64,000 bases of DNA from GCA-2731375 sp964631725 (GCA_964631725.1 CAZVYX010000011.1:1-64000), one strand, 5' to 3'; counted from the first letter of the stretch, positions 1-8,676 are shown. Made by a program: numbers and translations. The notes: generated from the letters alone by a model not told the origin.

Positions 1-54
1 AAGTGGTCCCTTTTTACACCGGTACAATGGCCCCATTTTGCTCCGGCGTTGACA
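1..54. mobile_element. Terminal end of an IS21-family-like insertion sequence (element continues left of window)
   Basis: Two imperfect 22-base direct repeats lie at 4-25 and 28-49, with 15 of 22 bases identical and each built as TGG-Y-CCC-W-TTTT followed by CNCCGG. The second runs into a TTGACA end whose last bases are CA. Tandem sub-terminal repeats and TG...CA ends are typical of IS21-family (istA/istB) elements. Only the outer end is present and no transposase is visible, so the family call rests on the terminus alone. The other end and the target duplication lie outside the window. Confidence 0.5.
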
Positions 55-64
55 CTTTAAATCG

Positions 65-847
65 GTGCATTTCCCGAAGGCGGCGGCGGCGCCGGCGGTG
101 GCCGCCGTGACGCCGCCACGGCCGCAGGCACGGCCGCCGAAAACCAAGGCTGGAAGCGGGCGGAAAGTTGCCGGTGGAAAGGTCAAGCCAGCCGCTGCCG
201 TGGCGCGGAAAGTGGTTGTCGCGGCCAGGAAGACGCAGCCGCCGAAATCCGCCAAGCCGCCACCAAAGGCCGTGGTGCCGCACAAGAAGATCGTCTTCGC
301 CGCCAAGCCCAAGCCTAAGACTAGAACCAAAACCGAATCAAAGCCCAGGCCTGCGGTCAAGGCCGCGCCGGCCAAGCAAGCCAGAAGCATCGCCAAGGTC
401 TTACAACCCAGTCCAGCAGTGAAAAAGGCGAAGCCGGCCGGCGGGATTGAAAAGATCCCCGCCAAGACCATGAAGACTGTCCAGCCCTCGGCCCGGAAAC
501 CGGTTCTCTCGGCGCCGGCAAAGACACCACCCAAGGCGGCGGTCAAGAGCCCGCCGAAAAAGCCGGAAAAACGTCTGGCGGCGCGGCGGCCGGCGGCTTC
601 ATCAATGCAGCCGAAAGTGCCTGAACCAACCGACATCAGCAAGGACCACAAGCTGTCCTTCATCATCAAATATGATGGCATGTACCGCGCCATGATCGAT
701 CGTCACGAATACACCGCCGGCATGAGCATCGTAACATCCCATGGCGAAATGATTATTGCCGATATCCGAAAACGGGCGGTTCACCTTTTGCAGAAATCAG
801 GCAACGGTTTCAAGACCTTCGTCATTCGTCACCGCCGCCGGCGCTGA
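65..847 (+). CDS. Histone H1-like Lys/Ala/Pro-rich protein, possibly 5'-truncated
   Basis: About 260 residues. The first ~185 are low-complexity and basic, dominated by Lys, Ala and Pro with many K-P-K, P-K-A and A-K-P runs, like bacterial histone-H1-like DNA-binding proteins. The last ~65 residues are different: an ordinary mixed-composition segment beginning near DISKDHKLSFIIKYDG and ending in a run of arginines. By analogy the tail domain would bind or compact nucleic acid; the C-terminal segment is not recognised. The GTG start has no convincing ribosome binding site, and the frame stays open back to base 53, exactly where an IS end abuts. The native start and promoter may therefore have been removed by the insertion. 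It is followed by a strong hairpin terminator. Confidence 0.55.
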   Translation: MHFPKAAAAPAVAAVTPPRPQARPPKTKAGSGRKVAGGKVKPAAAVARKVVVAARKTQPPKSAKPPPKAVVPHKKIVFAAKPKPKTRTKTESKPRPAVKAAPAKQARSIAKVLQPSPAVKKAKPAGGIEKIPAKTMKTVQPSARKPVLSAPAKTPPKAAVKSPPKKPEKRLAARRPAASSMQPKVPEPTDISKDHKLSFIIKYDGMYRAMIDRHEYTAGMSIVTSHGEMIIADIRKRAVHLLQKSGNGFKTFVIRHRRRR

Positions 848-855
848 AAAACCAA

Positions 856-889
856 GGGGGCGGCCACTTCAAATGACCGCCCCCCTTTT
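856..889. terminator. Rho-independent terminator between convergent genes
   Basis: An 8-bp GC stem (GGGGGCGG at 856-863 against CCGCCCCC at 877-884) is followed by TTTT on the + strand. On the other strand the stem is followed by a T-rich stretch, so it may stop transcription both ways between the H1-like gene and the acyl-CoA dehydrogenase gene. Confidence 0.65.
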
Positions 890-913
890 CTCTGCCGTTT
901 GGCTCCGGTTTTC

Positions 914-2161
914 TTACCAGGCCACGTGCTTTTGCGCTTCGGCGCGTCCCACGACCATGTGATGCACCTCGTCCGGACCATCGGCAAAGCGCAGGTGGCG
1001 TTGGTGGTGATACATATCGGGCAGCGGCGACCAATGGGAGATACCGGTCGCACCATGCATCTGCATCGCCTGATCGATGATCGTGCAGACCTTTTCCGGC
1101 ACCATGGCCTTCACGGCGGAGACATAGATGCGGGCTTCCTTGTTGCCCAGGACATCCATGGCCTTGGCCGCCTGTAGCACCATCAGGCGCATGGCATCGA
1201 TTTCGATGCGGGCGCGCGAGATCACCTCGACGTTCTTGCCCAGTTTCAATATCGTCCTGCCAAATGCCTCGCGGCTGCCGGCCCGCTTGACCATCAATTC
1301 CAGCGCCTTTTCCGCCTGGCCGAGCGAGCGCATGCAGTGATGGATGCGGCCCGGGCCCAAACGGACCTGGGAAATCTCGAAGCCGCGGCCCTCGCCCAGC
1401 AGGATATTTTCTTCCGGCACGCGGACATCGTTGAAACGAATGTGCATATGGCCGCGCGGCGCGTGGTCCTGGCCAAACACTTTCATGCCTTCGACCATCT
1501 CGACACCCGGGGTGTCGATGGGCACCAGGATCTGCGATTGCTGTTTCGAGGGTGGCGCGTCGGGCGAGGTCTTGACCATGGTGATCATGATCTTGCAGCG
1601 TGGATCACCGGCCCCGGAAATATAGTATTTCTCGCCGTTGATAACCCATTCGCCGTTCTCCAGCACCGCCTTCGTGGCGACATTCTTGGCGTCTGACGAG
1701 GCCACGCCGGGCTCGGTCATGGCATAGGCCGAGCGGATCTCGCCATTCAGCAGCGGCGTCAGCCATTCATCCTTTTGCTCCGGCGTGCCGACCCGCTCCA
1801 ACACTTCCATGTTGCCGGTATCGGGCGCACTGCAGTTCAAGGTTTCGGACGCCAGGCTGTATTTGCCCAGTTCGGCGGCGATATAGGCATAATCCAGATT
1901 GTTCAGGCCCTGGCCGGTCTCGTCATCGGGCAGGAAGAAGTTCCACAGGCCGGATTCCTTGGCTTTCGCCTTGGCACCTTCCAGCAGCTCCATTTGCCGG
2001 GGGTGCCAGGTCCAGCGGTCTTCCTTCTCGTCATTCAGGGCGAAGAACTCTTCCGTGATCGGCGCCACGTTTTCATCTATGTGCTTTTTCACCGCATACA
2101 TGAGCGGTTGCGATTCCTCTGACATTGCCAGATTGAATAATTCTTGGTCGGGTCCGGACAT
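914..2161 (-). CDS. Acyl-CoA dehydrogenase, ACAD10/11-like
   Basis: A 415-residue FAD flavoenzyme of the acyl-CoA dehydrogenase superfamily, introducing the alpha-beta double bond into an acyl-CoA and passing electrons to electron-transfer flavoprotein. Visible marks are NCSAPDTGNME (ACAD10/11-type), the AYAMTEPGVASSDA FAD-binding segment, GEKYYISGAGDP, and the C-terminal ADGPDEVH motif, typical of the ACAD10/11 branch. The ATG at 2161 was chosen because GAGG lies 9 bases upstream; an in-frame extension to 2233 is possible but less likely. A TTGACA-type promoter candidate lies upstream, divergent from the MlrC gene. The etfAB genes at 15.9-17.6 kb would serve as electron acceptor. Substrate unknown. 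Confidence 0.85.
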   Translation of the reverse strand: MSGPDQELFNLAMSEESQPLMYAVKKHIDENVAPITEEFFALNDEKEDRWTWHPRQMELLEGAKAKAKESGLWNFFLPDDETGQGLNNLDYAYIAAELGKYSLASETLNCSAPDTGNMEVLERVGTPEQKDEWLTPLLNGEIRSAYAMTEPGVASSDAKNVATKAVLENGEWVINGEKYYISGAGDPRCKIMITMVKTSPDAPPSKQQSQILVPIDTPGVEMVEGMKVFGQDHAPRGHMHIRFNDVRVPEENILLGEGRGFEISQVRLGPGRIHHCMRSLGQAEKALELMVKRAGSREAFGRTILKLGKNVEVISRARIEIDAMRLMVLQAAKAMDVLGNKEARIYVSAVKAMVPEKVCTIIDQAMQMHGATGISHWSPLPDMYHHQRHLRFADGPDEVHHMVVGRAEAQKHVAW

Positions 2162-2197
2162 CCTTCTTGGCCTCACAATAATAGTTTCACTGCCGCC

Positions 2198-2226
2198 AAT
2201 AACGCGGTTGCCGCCCGGTTTGTCAA
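2198..2226 (-). promoter_or_regulatory. Candidate sigma70 promoter for the acyl-CoA dehydrogenase gene
   Basis: On the minus strand a perfect -35 box TTGACA (2221-2226) is separated by 17 bases from GTTATT (2198-2203), a weak -10. The predicted transcript start is about 30 bases before the ATG. Confidence 0.4.
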
Positions 2227-2370
2227 CTTGCATGGCCGTGACGCCCGGGAATCCGCCATGCCGACGCCCGAAAAGGCAAAATCCGTGCCGCCGCGGTTGC
2301 CCATTGAACGCGCCGTGACTTCATTGTGGCCCTGGGTTAGGCTTTCAAGAAACAGAATTGGCGGAGTACC

Positions 2371-3879
2371 GTGGCTAGAATTGCGATTGCCGGCTTTATG
2401 CACGAGACAAACTGTTTTGTGCCCGACCCCACCGACTATAAGGATTTCGCCCGGCCCCCCGACCGCGCCGGCATTCTGCGGGGCGAGGAGATTCTGTTGG
2501 AATTCGCCGAACAGGGCGCCTCCTCGGCTGGGTTTATTGCCGGCAACGACGGCAATCATGAACTCGCACCGCTGCTATGGACCTCCACCACGCCCGGCGG
2601 CATGGTCACGGCGCATGCCTATGAACGCATTTCGGGCGAGATTCTTGGCCGCCTGTCCGATGCCCTGCCGGTCGACGGGGTCTATCTCGACCTGCATGGC
2701 GCCATGGTTTCGGCCCAGCACGCCGATGCCGAGGGCGAATTGCTGCGCCGGGTCCGCGCGGTGGTGGGCGATGACGTGCCCATTGTGATCAGCCTGGACT
2801 ATCACGCCAATGTCAGCCCGGCCATGGTGGAACATGCCGATGCCATTCTGCCCTACCGCACCTACCCGCATGTGGATCAATTGGAAACCGGACAGCGCGC
2901 CTCCGCCGCCATGAAACGGCTGTTGATCGAGGGGCGGCCCAGCGGCCGGGCGTTGCGACAACTGCCCTTTCTGCTGCCCCTGAATTTTCAGTGCACCCTG
3001 GTGGAGCCATCCAAGGGCATTGTCGCGGCGGCGGCCCAGCGGCAGACGGATGATATAGTGTCGCTTGCCTATCTGGCCGGCTTCCCGCCCTCCGATGCGC
3101 CGGCCTGCGGCATCACGGTCAGCGCCCATGCCTACAGCCAGGAAGCAGCCGATGCGGCGGTCGACGATATCGCCCAGATGGTCGCCCTGAAAGAGGCGGA
3201 GTTCGCCCAGCCCCTGCTGTCGCCGGATGAGGCCGTGGTGGAGGCCATGCGCCTGGCACAGAACGCTTCGAAACCCATCGTTGTGGCCGATACTCAGGAC
3301 AACCCCGGCTGCGGCGGCAGCGGTGATACCGTGGGCATGCTGGCGGCCCTGGTGGCCAATGATGCCCAGGATGCCCTTTTCGGTGTGGTCGAAGATGATC
3401 TGGCCGCCGCCGCCGCCCATGAAGCCGGCGTCGGGGCGGAGATTGAGCTGGCATTGGGCGGCCGCACGGCGCTGGACGGAGTGGAGCCGTTCCATGGCCG
3501 TTTCCGGGTCGAGGTCGTCAACCAGGGCCGCTATCAGACCACCGGTCCGGTCGCCCAGGGCAAGGCCTATGACGTGGGCCCCTCGGCGCTGCTCTCCATC
3601 GGCGGGGTCAAGGTGGCGATCAGCAGCCGCCGGGTTCAGGCCCATGACCGCAGCGTGTTCGAGCATCTGGGCACGGTGCTGGAGGATCAGAAGATCATCG
3701 TTTTGAAAAGCACCCGCCACTACCGGGCCCATTTCGACCCGATCGCCGAAACCACGTTCGCCGCCATCGCGCCGGGCGGTCATGCCGCCAATCCGGCCGA
3801 TTGTCCGTACGAGAAATTGCGCCCCGGCGTGCGCTACTATCCCCTGGGTCCGGTGCATGAAGGGAATAACGGGTCATGA
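2371..3879 (+). CDS. MlrC-family (M81) metallopeptidase-like protein
   Basis: A 502-residue protein of the MlrC family, named after the zinc peptidase that finishes degradation of linearised microcystin. Family marks are the N-terminal AGFMHETNCF, DLHGAMV, SLDYHANVSP, the Y-R-T-Y-P-H motif, and DNPGCGGSGDT in the C-terminal domain. The length matches the family, about 500 residues. Most proteobacterial members sit in catabolic clusters and have unknown substrates, so a microcystin role should not be assumed. It starts at GTG with GGCGGAG four bases upstream, and its stop overlaps the next ATG by four bases, so it is translationally coupled to the serine hydrolase. Confidence 0.85.
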   Translation: MARIAIAGFMHETNCFVPDPTDYKDFARPPDRAGILRGEEILLEFAEQGASSAGFIAGNDGNHELAPLLWTSTTPGGMVTAHAYERISGEILGRLSDALPVDGVYLDLHGAMVSAQHADAEGELLRRVRAVVGDDVPIVISLDYHANVSPAMVEHADAILPYRTYPHVDQLETGQRASAAMKRLLIEGRPSGRALRQLPFLLPLNFQCTLVEPSKGIVAAAAQRQTDDIVSLAYLAGFPPSDAPACGITVSAHAYSQEAADAAVDDIAQMVALKEAEFAQPLLSPDEAVVEAMRLAQNASKPIVVADTQDNPGCGGSGDTVGMLAALVANDAQDALFGVVEDDLAAAAAHEAGVGAEIELALGGRTALDGVEPFHGRFRVEVVNQGRYQTTGPVAQGKAYDVGPSALLSIGGVKVAISSRRVQAHDRSVFEHLGTVLEDQKIIVLKSTRHYRAHFDPIAETTFAAIAPGGHAANPADCPYEKLRPGVRYYPLGPVHEGNNGS

Positions 3880-5051
3880 CGAGTTTGCAGGCAAGGACCG
3901 ATGGGATTTTGCGCTCGGCGGTGGAACGGGGCGACGTGCCCGGCGTCGCGGCCATGGTGATCAATGGCGGGGAGACCCTGTATCAGAGCGCCTTCGGCGA
4001 GCGGGAGCTGGGCGGCGGCGTGCCCATGACCCTCGATACGGTGGTTGCCATTGCCTCGATGACCAAGGCCGTCACCGCCACCGCCGCCATGCAACTGGTG
4101 GAAACAGGCCAGCTTGACCTGGATGCGCCCGGCTCCGACCTTGTTCCGTATTTGGGCGAGGTTGGCGTGCTGGAAGGCTTCGACGGCGATGGCCAGCCCT
4201 TGATGCGGCCGCCCAAGACCGCCATTACCCTGCGCAACCTGCTGACCCACACGGCGGGCTTCGGCTACGAGATCTGGAACCAGGAGATCCTGGATTTTCA
4301 GGCCGCGACCGGCAGCCCCTCCACCCGGACACGCAGCCTGGCCTCCCTGAAGACACCGTTGCTGTTCGATCCCGGCAGCGAATGGAACTACGGCATCAAT
4401 ATCGATTGGGCCGGACAGATGATCGAGGCGGTCAGCGGCCAACGCCTTGGCGAATACATGCGGGCCAACATTTTCGAGCCCCTGGGCATGAACAGCAGCG
4501 GCTACAAGGTCAGCGCCGACATGGCGCCGCGGTTGGCCAGCATTCATCTGCGTGGCGATGATGGCGGCCTGTTGGTGCCGGAAAACACCACGCCCATGCC
4601 TGAGGCGGATATCGATACGGGCGGCGGCGGTCTGTTTTCCACCGTTGAAGACTATGGCAGATTCGTCCGTATGATCCTGAACCGGGGCGCCCATGATGGC
4701 GGCCGGATCCTGGCGCCGGAAACCGTCGCCATGATGTCCGCCAATCATATGGGCGATTGCCGCGTCACGCAGATGGTGACGACGACGCCGTACCTGTCCA
4801 ATGATGTGGAATTTTTCCCCGGCGTGGAAAAAGCCTGGGGCCTGAGCTTCATGATCAATCTGGAACAGGCGCCCACGGGCCGCTCGCCCGGCAGCCTTGC
4901 CTGGGCCGGCTTGACCAACGCCTATTATTGGATCGATCCGGTGCGCGACCTCGCCGGCGTCTACGCGACGCAGATCTTCCCCTTTGGCGACACGTTGTCC
5001 CTGCCGCTGTTCCTGGATTTTGAAAAGTCGGTCTACGACAGCATCATCTAG
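3876..5051 (+). CDS. Serine hydrolase of the beta-lactamase class C / EstB type
   Basis: A 391-residue serine hydrolase with the penicillin-binding fold. The nucleophile motif SMTK (Ser61-x-x-Lys64) is clear, the LLTHTAGFGYE segment is the usual second landmark, and Tyr172 in WNYGIN fits the catalytic Tyr position. There is no N-terminal signal peptide, so it is probably cytosolic and more likely an esterase or amidase than an antibiotic resistance enzyme. The start overlaps the MlrC stop as ATGA, so the pair probably acts on the same small amide or ester substrate (inference). Confidence 0.85.
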   Translation: MTSLQARTDGILRSAVERGDVPGVAAMVINGGETLYQSAFGERELGGGVPMTLDTVVAIASMTKAVTATAAMQLVETGQLDLDAPGSDLVPYLGEVGVLEGFDGDGQPLMRPPKTAITLRNLLTHTAGFGYEIWNQEILDFQAATGSPSTRTRSLASLKTPLLFDPGSEWNYGINIDWAGQMIEAVSGQRLGEYMRANIFEPLGMNSSGYKVSADMAPRLASIHLRGDDGGLLVPENTTPMPEADIDTGGGGLFSTVEDYGRFVRMILNRGAHDGGRILAPETVAMMSANHMGDCRVTQMVTTTPYLSNDVEFFPGVEKAWGLSFMINLEQAPTGRSPGSLAWAGLTNAYYWIDPVRDLAGVYATQIFPFGDTLSLPLFLDFEKSVYDSII

Positions 5052-5065
5052 TTCCATACTTTCCA

Positions 5066-5094
5066 TGGACAATTCCTTAGCGCATCCATATTAT
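5066..5094 (+). promoter_or_regulatory. Candidate sigma70 promoter with a palindrome over the -35 box
   Basis: TGGACA (5066-5071) and TATTAT (5089-5094) are 17 bases apart, a good sigma70 match, placing the transcript start near 5101, about 26 bases before the TetR ATG. The 8-base palindrome TCCATGGA (5062-5069) overlaps the -35 box and could be part of an autoregulatory operator (inference). Confidence 0.5.
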
Positions 5095-5126
5095 GACGAC
5101 TGATCTACATAATTGATGATGCCAGC

Positions 5127-5729
5127 ATGCCGCAACGGCAAAAGACCCGCGAACAACGGGACAATCTGATCTGGGCGGCGGCGAAACTGTTCCGCCGCCA
5201 GGGGTATAGCGGCACCGGGTTGCGCGATATCCTCGCCGCCAGCGGCGCGGCGCGGGGCTCGTTGTATCACTACTTCCCCGGCGGCAAGGAACAGATCGGC
5301 GCGGCGGCGGTCGTCGCCGCCGGCGGTCTGGTGACCGAGACTTTCGCCGAGTTGGCACGGCAGGCGGACGGCCCGGCCGAATTTCTGCGCCGCTATAGTG
5401 ATTTGCTGGTGCGCTGGCTGGAAGCCTCGAAATTCCGCGATGGTTGTCCCATCACCACCACCCTGCTGGAAACCACGCCGGGGTCGGCGGCAATTTCCGC
5501 CGCCGGGCGGGCGGTATTCGCCGATTGGCGCGGCGTCATGGAGGGGATGCTGCGCCGTGACGGCTGGCCCGGCGACCAGGTGCCGGCTACCGCCACCGCG
5601 ATCATCGCGGGCTTGGAAGGCGCGCTGCTTTTGGCCCGTGTCCAGGGCAGCGCACAGCCCATTCATGACACCGTTCAGGCGCTTTGTGAGCTACTGGGGA
5701 CGAAACAGTCTAGGCAGGAGCGTGCCTAG
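5127..5729 (+). CDS. TetR/AcrR-family transcriptional regulator, LmrA/YxaF-like
   Basis: A 200-residue TetR-type repressor. Residues ~10-55 form the helix-turn-helix domain, with AAKLFRRQGYSGTGLRDIL and the GSLYHYFPGGKE recognition region. The C-terminal ligand domain carries the G-C-P-I-T-T-T-L-L-E-T motif seen in LmrA/YxaF-type members. It lies between the peptidase/hydrolase pair and an enoyl-CoA hydratase and has its own good promoter. It probably controls itself and one or both neighbours; the ligand is unknown. Confidence 0.88.
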   Translation: MPQRQKTREQRDNLIWAAAKLFRRQGYSGTGLRDILAASGAARGSLYHYFPGGKEQIGAAAVVAAGGLVTETFAELARQADGPAEFLRRYSDLLVRWLEASKFRDGCPITTTLLETTPGSAAISAAGRAVFADWRGVMEGMLRRDGWPGDQVPATATAIIAGLEGALLLARVQGSAQPIHDTVQALCELLGTKQSRQERA

Positions 5730-5816
5730 ACGGTAGCTTGCCGGCAGCAAATCAAACCTCCCATCCGCCAGCCAATGGCGTGAACCAATTCAGTAATTCC
5801 CGAAAGGATAAGAACA

Positions 5817-6614
5817 ATGGCCGATCTTGAAATGACCGTTGACGGCGGCATCGCCACCATGACCATGAACCGTCCCGAAGCGCGCAACGCCATCTCCATG
5901 GACATGCGGGCCGAGATGGACCGCTGCTTCCACGAGGCCGAATTCGACGACGCCGTGCGCTGCATCGTGCTGGAAGGCGCCGGCGACCACTTCATGGCCG
6001 GCGGCGATATCAAGAACATGCACGAATATCTGGGCAGTCACGATGCCAGTGAGATCCAGGCCTACTTCCTGCACCGCATTCATGCCCTGCACACCATCAT
6101 GTATTCCATGCGCCGCATGCCCAAGCCCATTATCGCCAAGGTGCGCGGCGCCGCCGCCGGCGCCGGTGTATCCGTCGCCGCCGCCTGTGATCTGGTGATG
6201 GCCGAGGAAAGCGCCTTTTTCACCCTGGCCTATTGCAACATCGGCACCACGCCGGACGGCTCCTCCTCCTTCCATCTGCCCCGCGCCATCGGCATCAAGC
6301 GGACCATCGAGATGACCCTGCTGGGCGACCGTTACACCGCGCAACAGATGGCCGACATGGGCCTGGTCAACTTCGTTGTCGCCGATGCGGATCTCGACAG
6401 CGAATGCGCCAAGCTGGCTACCCGCCTGGCCAACGGCCCAACCCACGTCTACGGCATGGGCAAGAAGCTGATGTACCGGTCGCTGGAAAACGAATTCGAA
6501 AGCCAGTTGCAGATGGAAGCGGAATGCTTCGCCGATTGCGCCAAGCGCAATGACTACCGCGAGGGCGTCGCCGCCTTCGTCGAAAAGCGCAAGCCGAACT
6601 TCACGGGAACGTAA
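5817..6614 (+). CDS. Enoyl-CoA hydratase/isomerase family protein
   Basis: A 265-residue crotonase-fold protein. The N-terminal NRPEARNAISMDM, the oxyanion-hole segment FMAGGDIKNM and the second one KVRGAAAGAGVSVAAACDL are all present. At the catalytic region it reads CNIGTTPDGSSSFHLPR, where many hydratases have an E-x-x-x-G-x-x-P-x-x-G pattern. The Asp in TPDGS resembles 1,2-epoxyphenylacetyl-CoA isomerase (PaaG)-like and related isomerases, so the exact reaction is open. AAAGGA lies about 9 bases before the ATG. It is probably part of acyl-CoA catabolism with the neighbouring dehydrogenase. Confidence 0.85.
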   Translation: MADLEMTVDGGIATMTMNRPEARNAISMDMRAEMDRCFHEAEFDDAVRCIVLEGAGDHFMAGGDIKNMHEYLGSHDASEIQAYFLHRIHALHTIMYSMRRMPKPIIAKVRGAAAGAGVSVAAACDLVMAEESAFFTLAYCNIGTTPDGSSSFHLPRAIGIKRTIEMTLLGDRYTAQQMADMGLVNFVVADADLDSECAKLATRLANGPTHVYGMGKKLMYRSLENEFESQLQMEAECFADCAKRNDYREGVAAFVEKRKPNFTGT

Positions 6615-6669
6615 TTCCGAATACGTTCAAGCGCCACTAAGGCTGCGCGCCGCAATGGCGCGTGTCCTT

Positions 6670-6700
6670 GGAACCGCTGGCCTGAACGGCCAGTGGTTCC
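6670..6700. terminator. Strong hairpin between convergent genes, no T-run
   Basis: A 13-bp stem (6670-6682 with 6688-6700, one G-T pair) closes a 5-base loop. It sits between the 3' ends of the enoyl-CoA hydratase gene and the SDR gene, and no uridine run follows on either strand. It could be a Rho-assisted or bidirectional terminator, or an mRNA 3'-end stabiliser. Confidence 0.45.
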
Positions 6701-6732
6701 GGCGTCCGGCTAACATTCAGCGGCGGCGCAAC

Positions 6733-7440
6733 CTACCACGGCTCGGCGTAGGGCCGGATTTCGACCAGGAATGACCGCGTCGAGGGCGGCTGGTGGGCGG
6801 TGTGGAAGACTTCGCCGGCGATGTCGTCAGGCTTGGCGAAGAAGTCATCGGGCTTATCGGTTAAACGCTGGCGCACCATGGGCATGTCGATCATGGCGTC
6901 GATCACCACATAGGCGATATGCAGGCCCTGGGGCCCCAATTCCCGCGCCAGGCTTTCGGCCAGGATACGCTGCGACGCCTTGGTCGGCGAAAAACCCACG
7001 AAACGCGGCACGCCGCGCAGGGCGCCGGTATTGCCGGTGACCACCAGGGCGCCGCCGCCCAGCCCCACCATCGCCGGTGCCAGTTCCTGGGCTGTTACCA
7101 GCAAGCCCGTGGTGTTGACCCGGAAATTGCGCTCGAACAGATCCGTATCAAGCTCCGCATAGGACGCGAAAGTGGCCAGGGCGGCGTTATAGACCACCAT
7201 TTTCGGCAGCCCCTGTTCGGCGACGATCTTTCGCAGCACCCTTCGATAGCCTTCCAGATCGGCGATATCGGCGGCATAAGCGGCGGTATGGGCAATCTCG
7301 TCGGCGAAGCTTTGCAGGCGTTCGGCATGGCGGGCGATCATGGAGACCTTGTAGCCGCCCTCGACAAAGCGCCGCACGCAGGCCAGTCCGGTACCCGCGC
7401 CGACGCCGATCACCAGGCAATGTGGACGCTCAGCCGCCAT
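6733..7440 (-). CDS. SDR-family protein lacking the catalytic tyrosine
   Basis: A 235-residue Rossmann protein of the short-chain dehydrogenase/reductase superfamily. The nucleotide motif GVGAGTG (residues 12-18), the N-x-x-x motif variant YNAAL and the alpha-F region are present. At the active site, where Tyr-x-x-x-Lys is expected, the sequence reads F150-S-P-T-K154, and the upstream catalytic Ser position is Asn137/Thr138. The fold and cofactor site are kept but the classical proton donor is missing, so it may be a non-enzymatic or mechanistically altered SDR. It is divergent from the FAD monooxygenase gene across 54 bases and may share its regulation. Confidence 0.8.
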   Translation of the reverse strand: MAAERPHCLVIGVGAGTGLACVRRFVEGGYKVSMIARHAERLQSFADEIAHTAAYAADIADLEGYRRVLRKIVAEQGLPKMVVYNAALATFASYAELDTDLFERNFRVNTTGLLVTAQELAPAMVGLGGGALVVTGNTGALRGVPRFVGFSPTKASQRILAESLARELGPQGLHIAYVVIDAMIDMPMVRQRLTDKPDDFFAKPDDIAGEVFHTAHQPPSTRSFLVEIRPYAEPW

Positions 7441-7494
7441 GACAAATTCTCCCTAAGGGTTTCCATCGGACAAGCTTGGTATAGAATCGCGGCC

Positions 7495-8676
7495 ATGACA
7501 AACAAACCGTTCATCATCGCCGGCGGCGGCATCGGCGGTCTGGCCGCCGCCCTGGGCCTGGCACAAAAGGGCTTTGCCTCCATCGTGCTGGAGAAATCGC
7601 CGGAATTGAGCGAAATCGGCGCCGGCATTCAGCTGGGTCCGAACGCCTTCCATTCCTTCGATTATCTGGGCGTCGGCGATGCCGCCAGGCGCAACGCCGT
7701 CTATGTGGACAAGCTGCGCCTGATGGATGCCATGAGCGGTGAAGAGATCATGCACATCCCCCTGGACGCGCCATTTCGCAAACGTTTCGGCAATCCATAT
7801 GCCGTGGTGCACCGGGGTGATCTCTATGGTGTGCTGTTGCAGGGCTGTCAGGACAGCGAATTGATTGAGCTGCGCGTCAATGCCGATGTTGTCGCCTATG
7901 ACCAGGACGAAACCGGCGTTTCCGCCAAGCTGGCCGACGGCGCCAGGGTTACCGGCGCGGCGCTGATCGGCGCGGATGGCCTGTGGTCAAACGTGCGCCG
8001 AGGCGTGGTGGGCGATGACCAGCCCCGGGTTTCGGGCCATACCACCTATCGTTCCGTCATCCCGACGGAACAGATGCCTGAGGATCTGCGCTGGAACGCG
8101 GCCACGCTGTGGGCCGGACCGCGCTGCCACATCGTGCATTACCCCCTGTCGGACTGGAAGGTCTTCAACCTGGTTGCGACCTATCACAACCATGCGCCCG
8201 AACCGGTGGCCGGCAAGCCGGTCAGCCATGACGAGGTGCTGCAGGGTTTCCAGCATATCAACGAGAAAATCCTCAAGGTCATCCGTCACGGCAACGATTG
8301 GAAACTGTGGGTGCTGTGCGACCGCGACCCGGTGGAAAACTGGGTCGATGGCCGGGTCACCCTGTTGGGCGATGCGGCCCATCCCATGTTGCAGTACTAT
8401 GCCCAGGGCGCCTGCATGGCCATGGAAGACGCGGTCTGCCTCTCCCACATGATGGACCGCCATGTCGGCGATATCGACCAGGCCTTTGCCGCCTACAACG
8501 AACAGCGCATGATCCGCACCGCCCGCGTGCAACTGGGCGCCCGGGCCATTGGCGATCACATCTACCACCCGGACGGGGCACACGCCCGGGTACGCAATCA
8601 CATCATGTCCAACATGACGGTTGAAGACTACTACGACAGTCTGGAATGGCTGTATGGCGGCACCGGGCTAGACTAA
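7495..8676 (+). CDS. FAD-dependent aromatic monooxygenase, 3-hydroxybenzoate 6-hydroxylase/salicylate hydroxylase-like
   Basis: A 393-residue class A flavoprotein monooxygenase that would use NAD(P)H and O2 to hydroxylate an aromatic ring. The N-terminal GGGIGGL dinucleotide motif, the mid-protein GADGLWSNVR (DG motif) and the second FAD motif LLGDAAHPMLQYYAQGACMAMED are all intact. Length and motif spelling fit the 3-hydroxybenzoate 6-hydroxylase or salicylate hydroxylase group. The ATG at 7495 was chosen because the FAD motif begins eight residues later; no clear ribosome site precedes it, and a TATAGAAT box immediately upstream suggests a very short leader. Its 3' end overlaps the convergent membrane-protein gene by nine bases. 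Confidence 0.87.
   Translation: MTNKPFIIAGGGIGGLAAALGLAQKGFASIVLEKSPELSEIGAGIQLGPNAFHSFDYLGVGDAARRNAVYVDKLRLMDAMSGEEIMHIPLDAPFRKRFGNPYAVVHRGDLYGVLLQGCQDSELIELRVNADVVAYDQDETGVSAKLADGARVTGAALIGADGLWSNVRRGVVGDDQPRVSGHTTYRSVIPTEQMPEDLRWNAATLWAGPRCHIVHYPLSDWKVFNLVATYHNHAPEPVAGKPVSHDEVLQGFQHINEKILKVIRHGNDWKLWVLCDRDPVENWVDGRVTLLGDAAHPMLQYYAQGACMAMEDAVCLSHMMDRHVGDIDQAFAAYNEQRMIRTARVQLGARAIGDHIYHPDGAHARVRNHIMSNMTVEDYYDSLEWLYGGTGLD

Noticed and set aside
6919..7494. N-terminal extension of the FAD monooxygenase by 192 codons
   Set aside because: The extension is antisense to the SDR gene and lacks any domain; the FAD motif begins eight residues after the ATG at 7495, as in the family.
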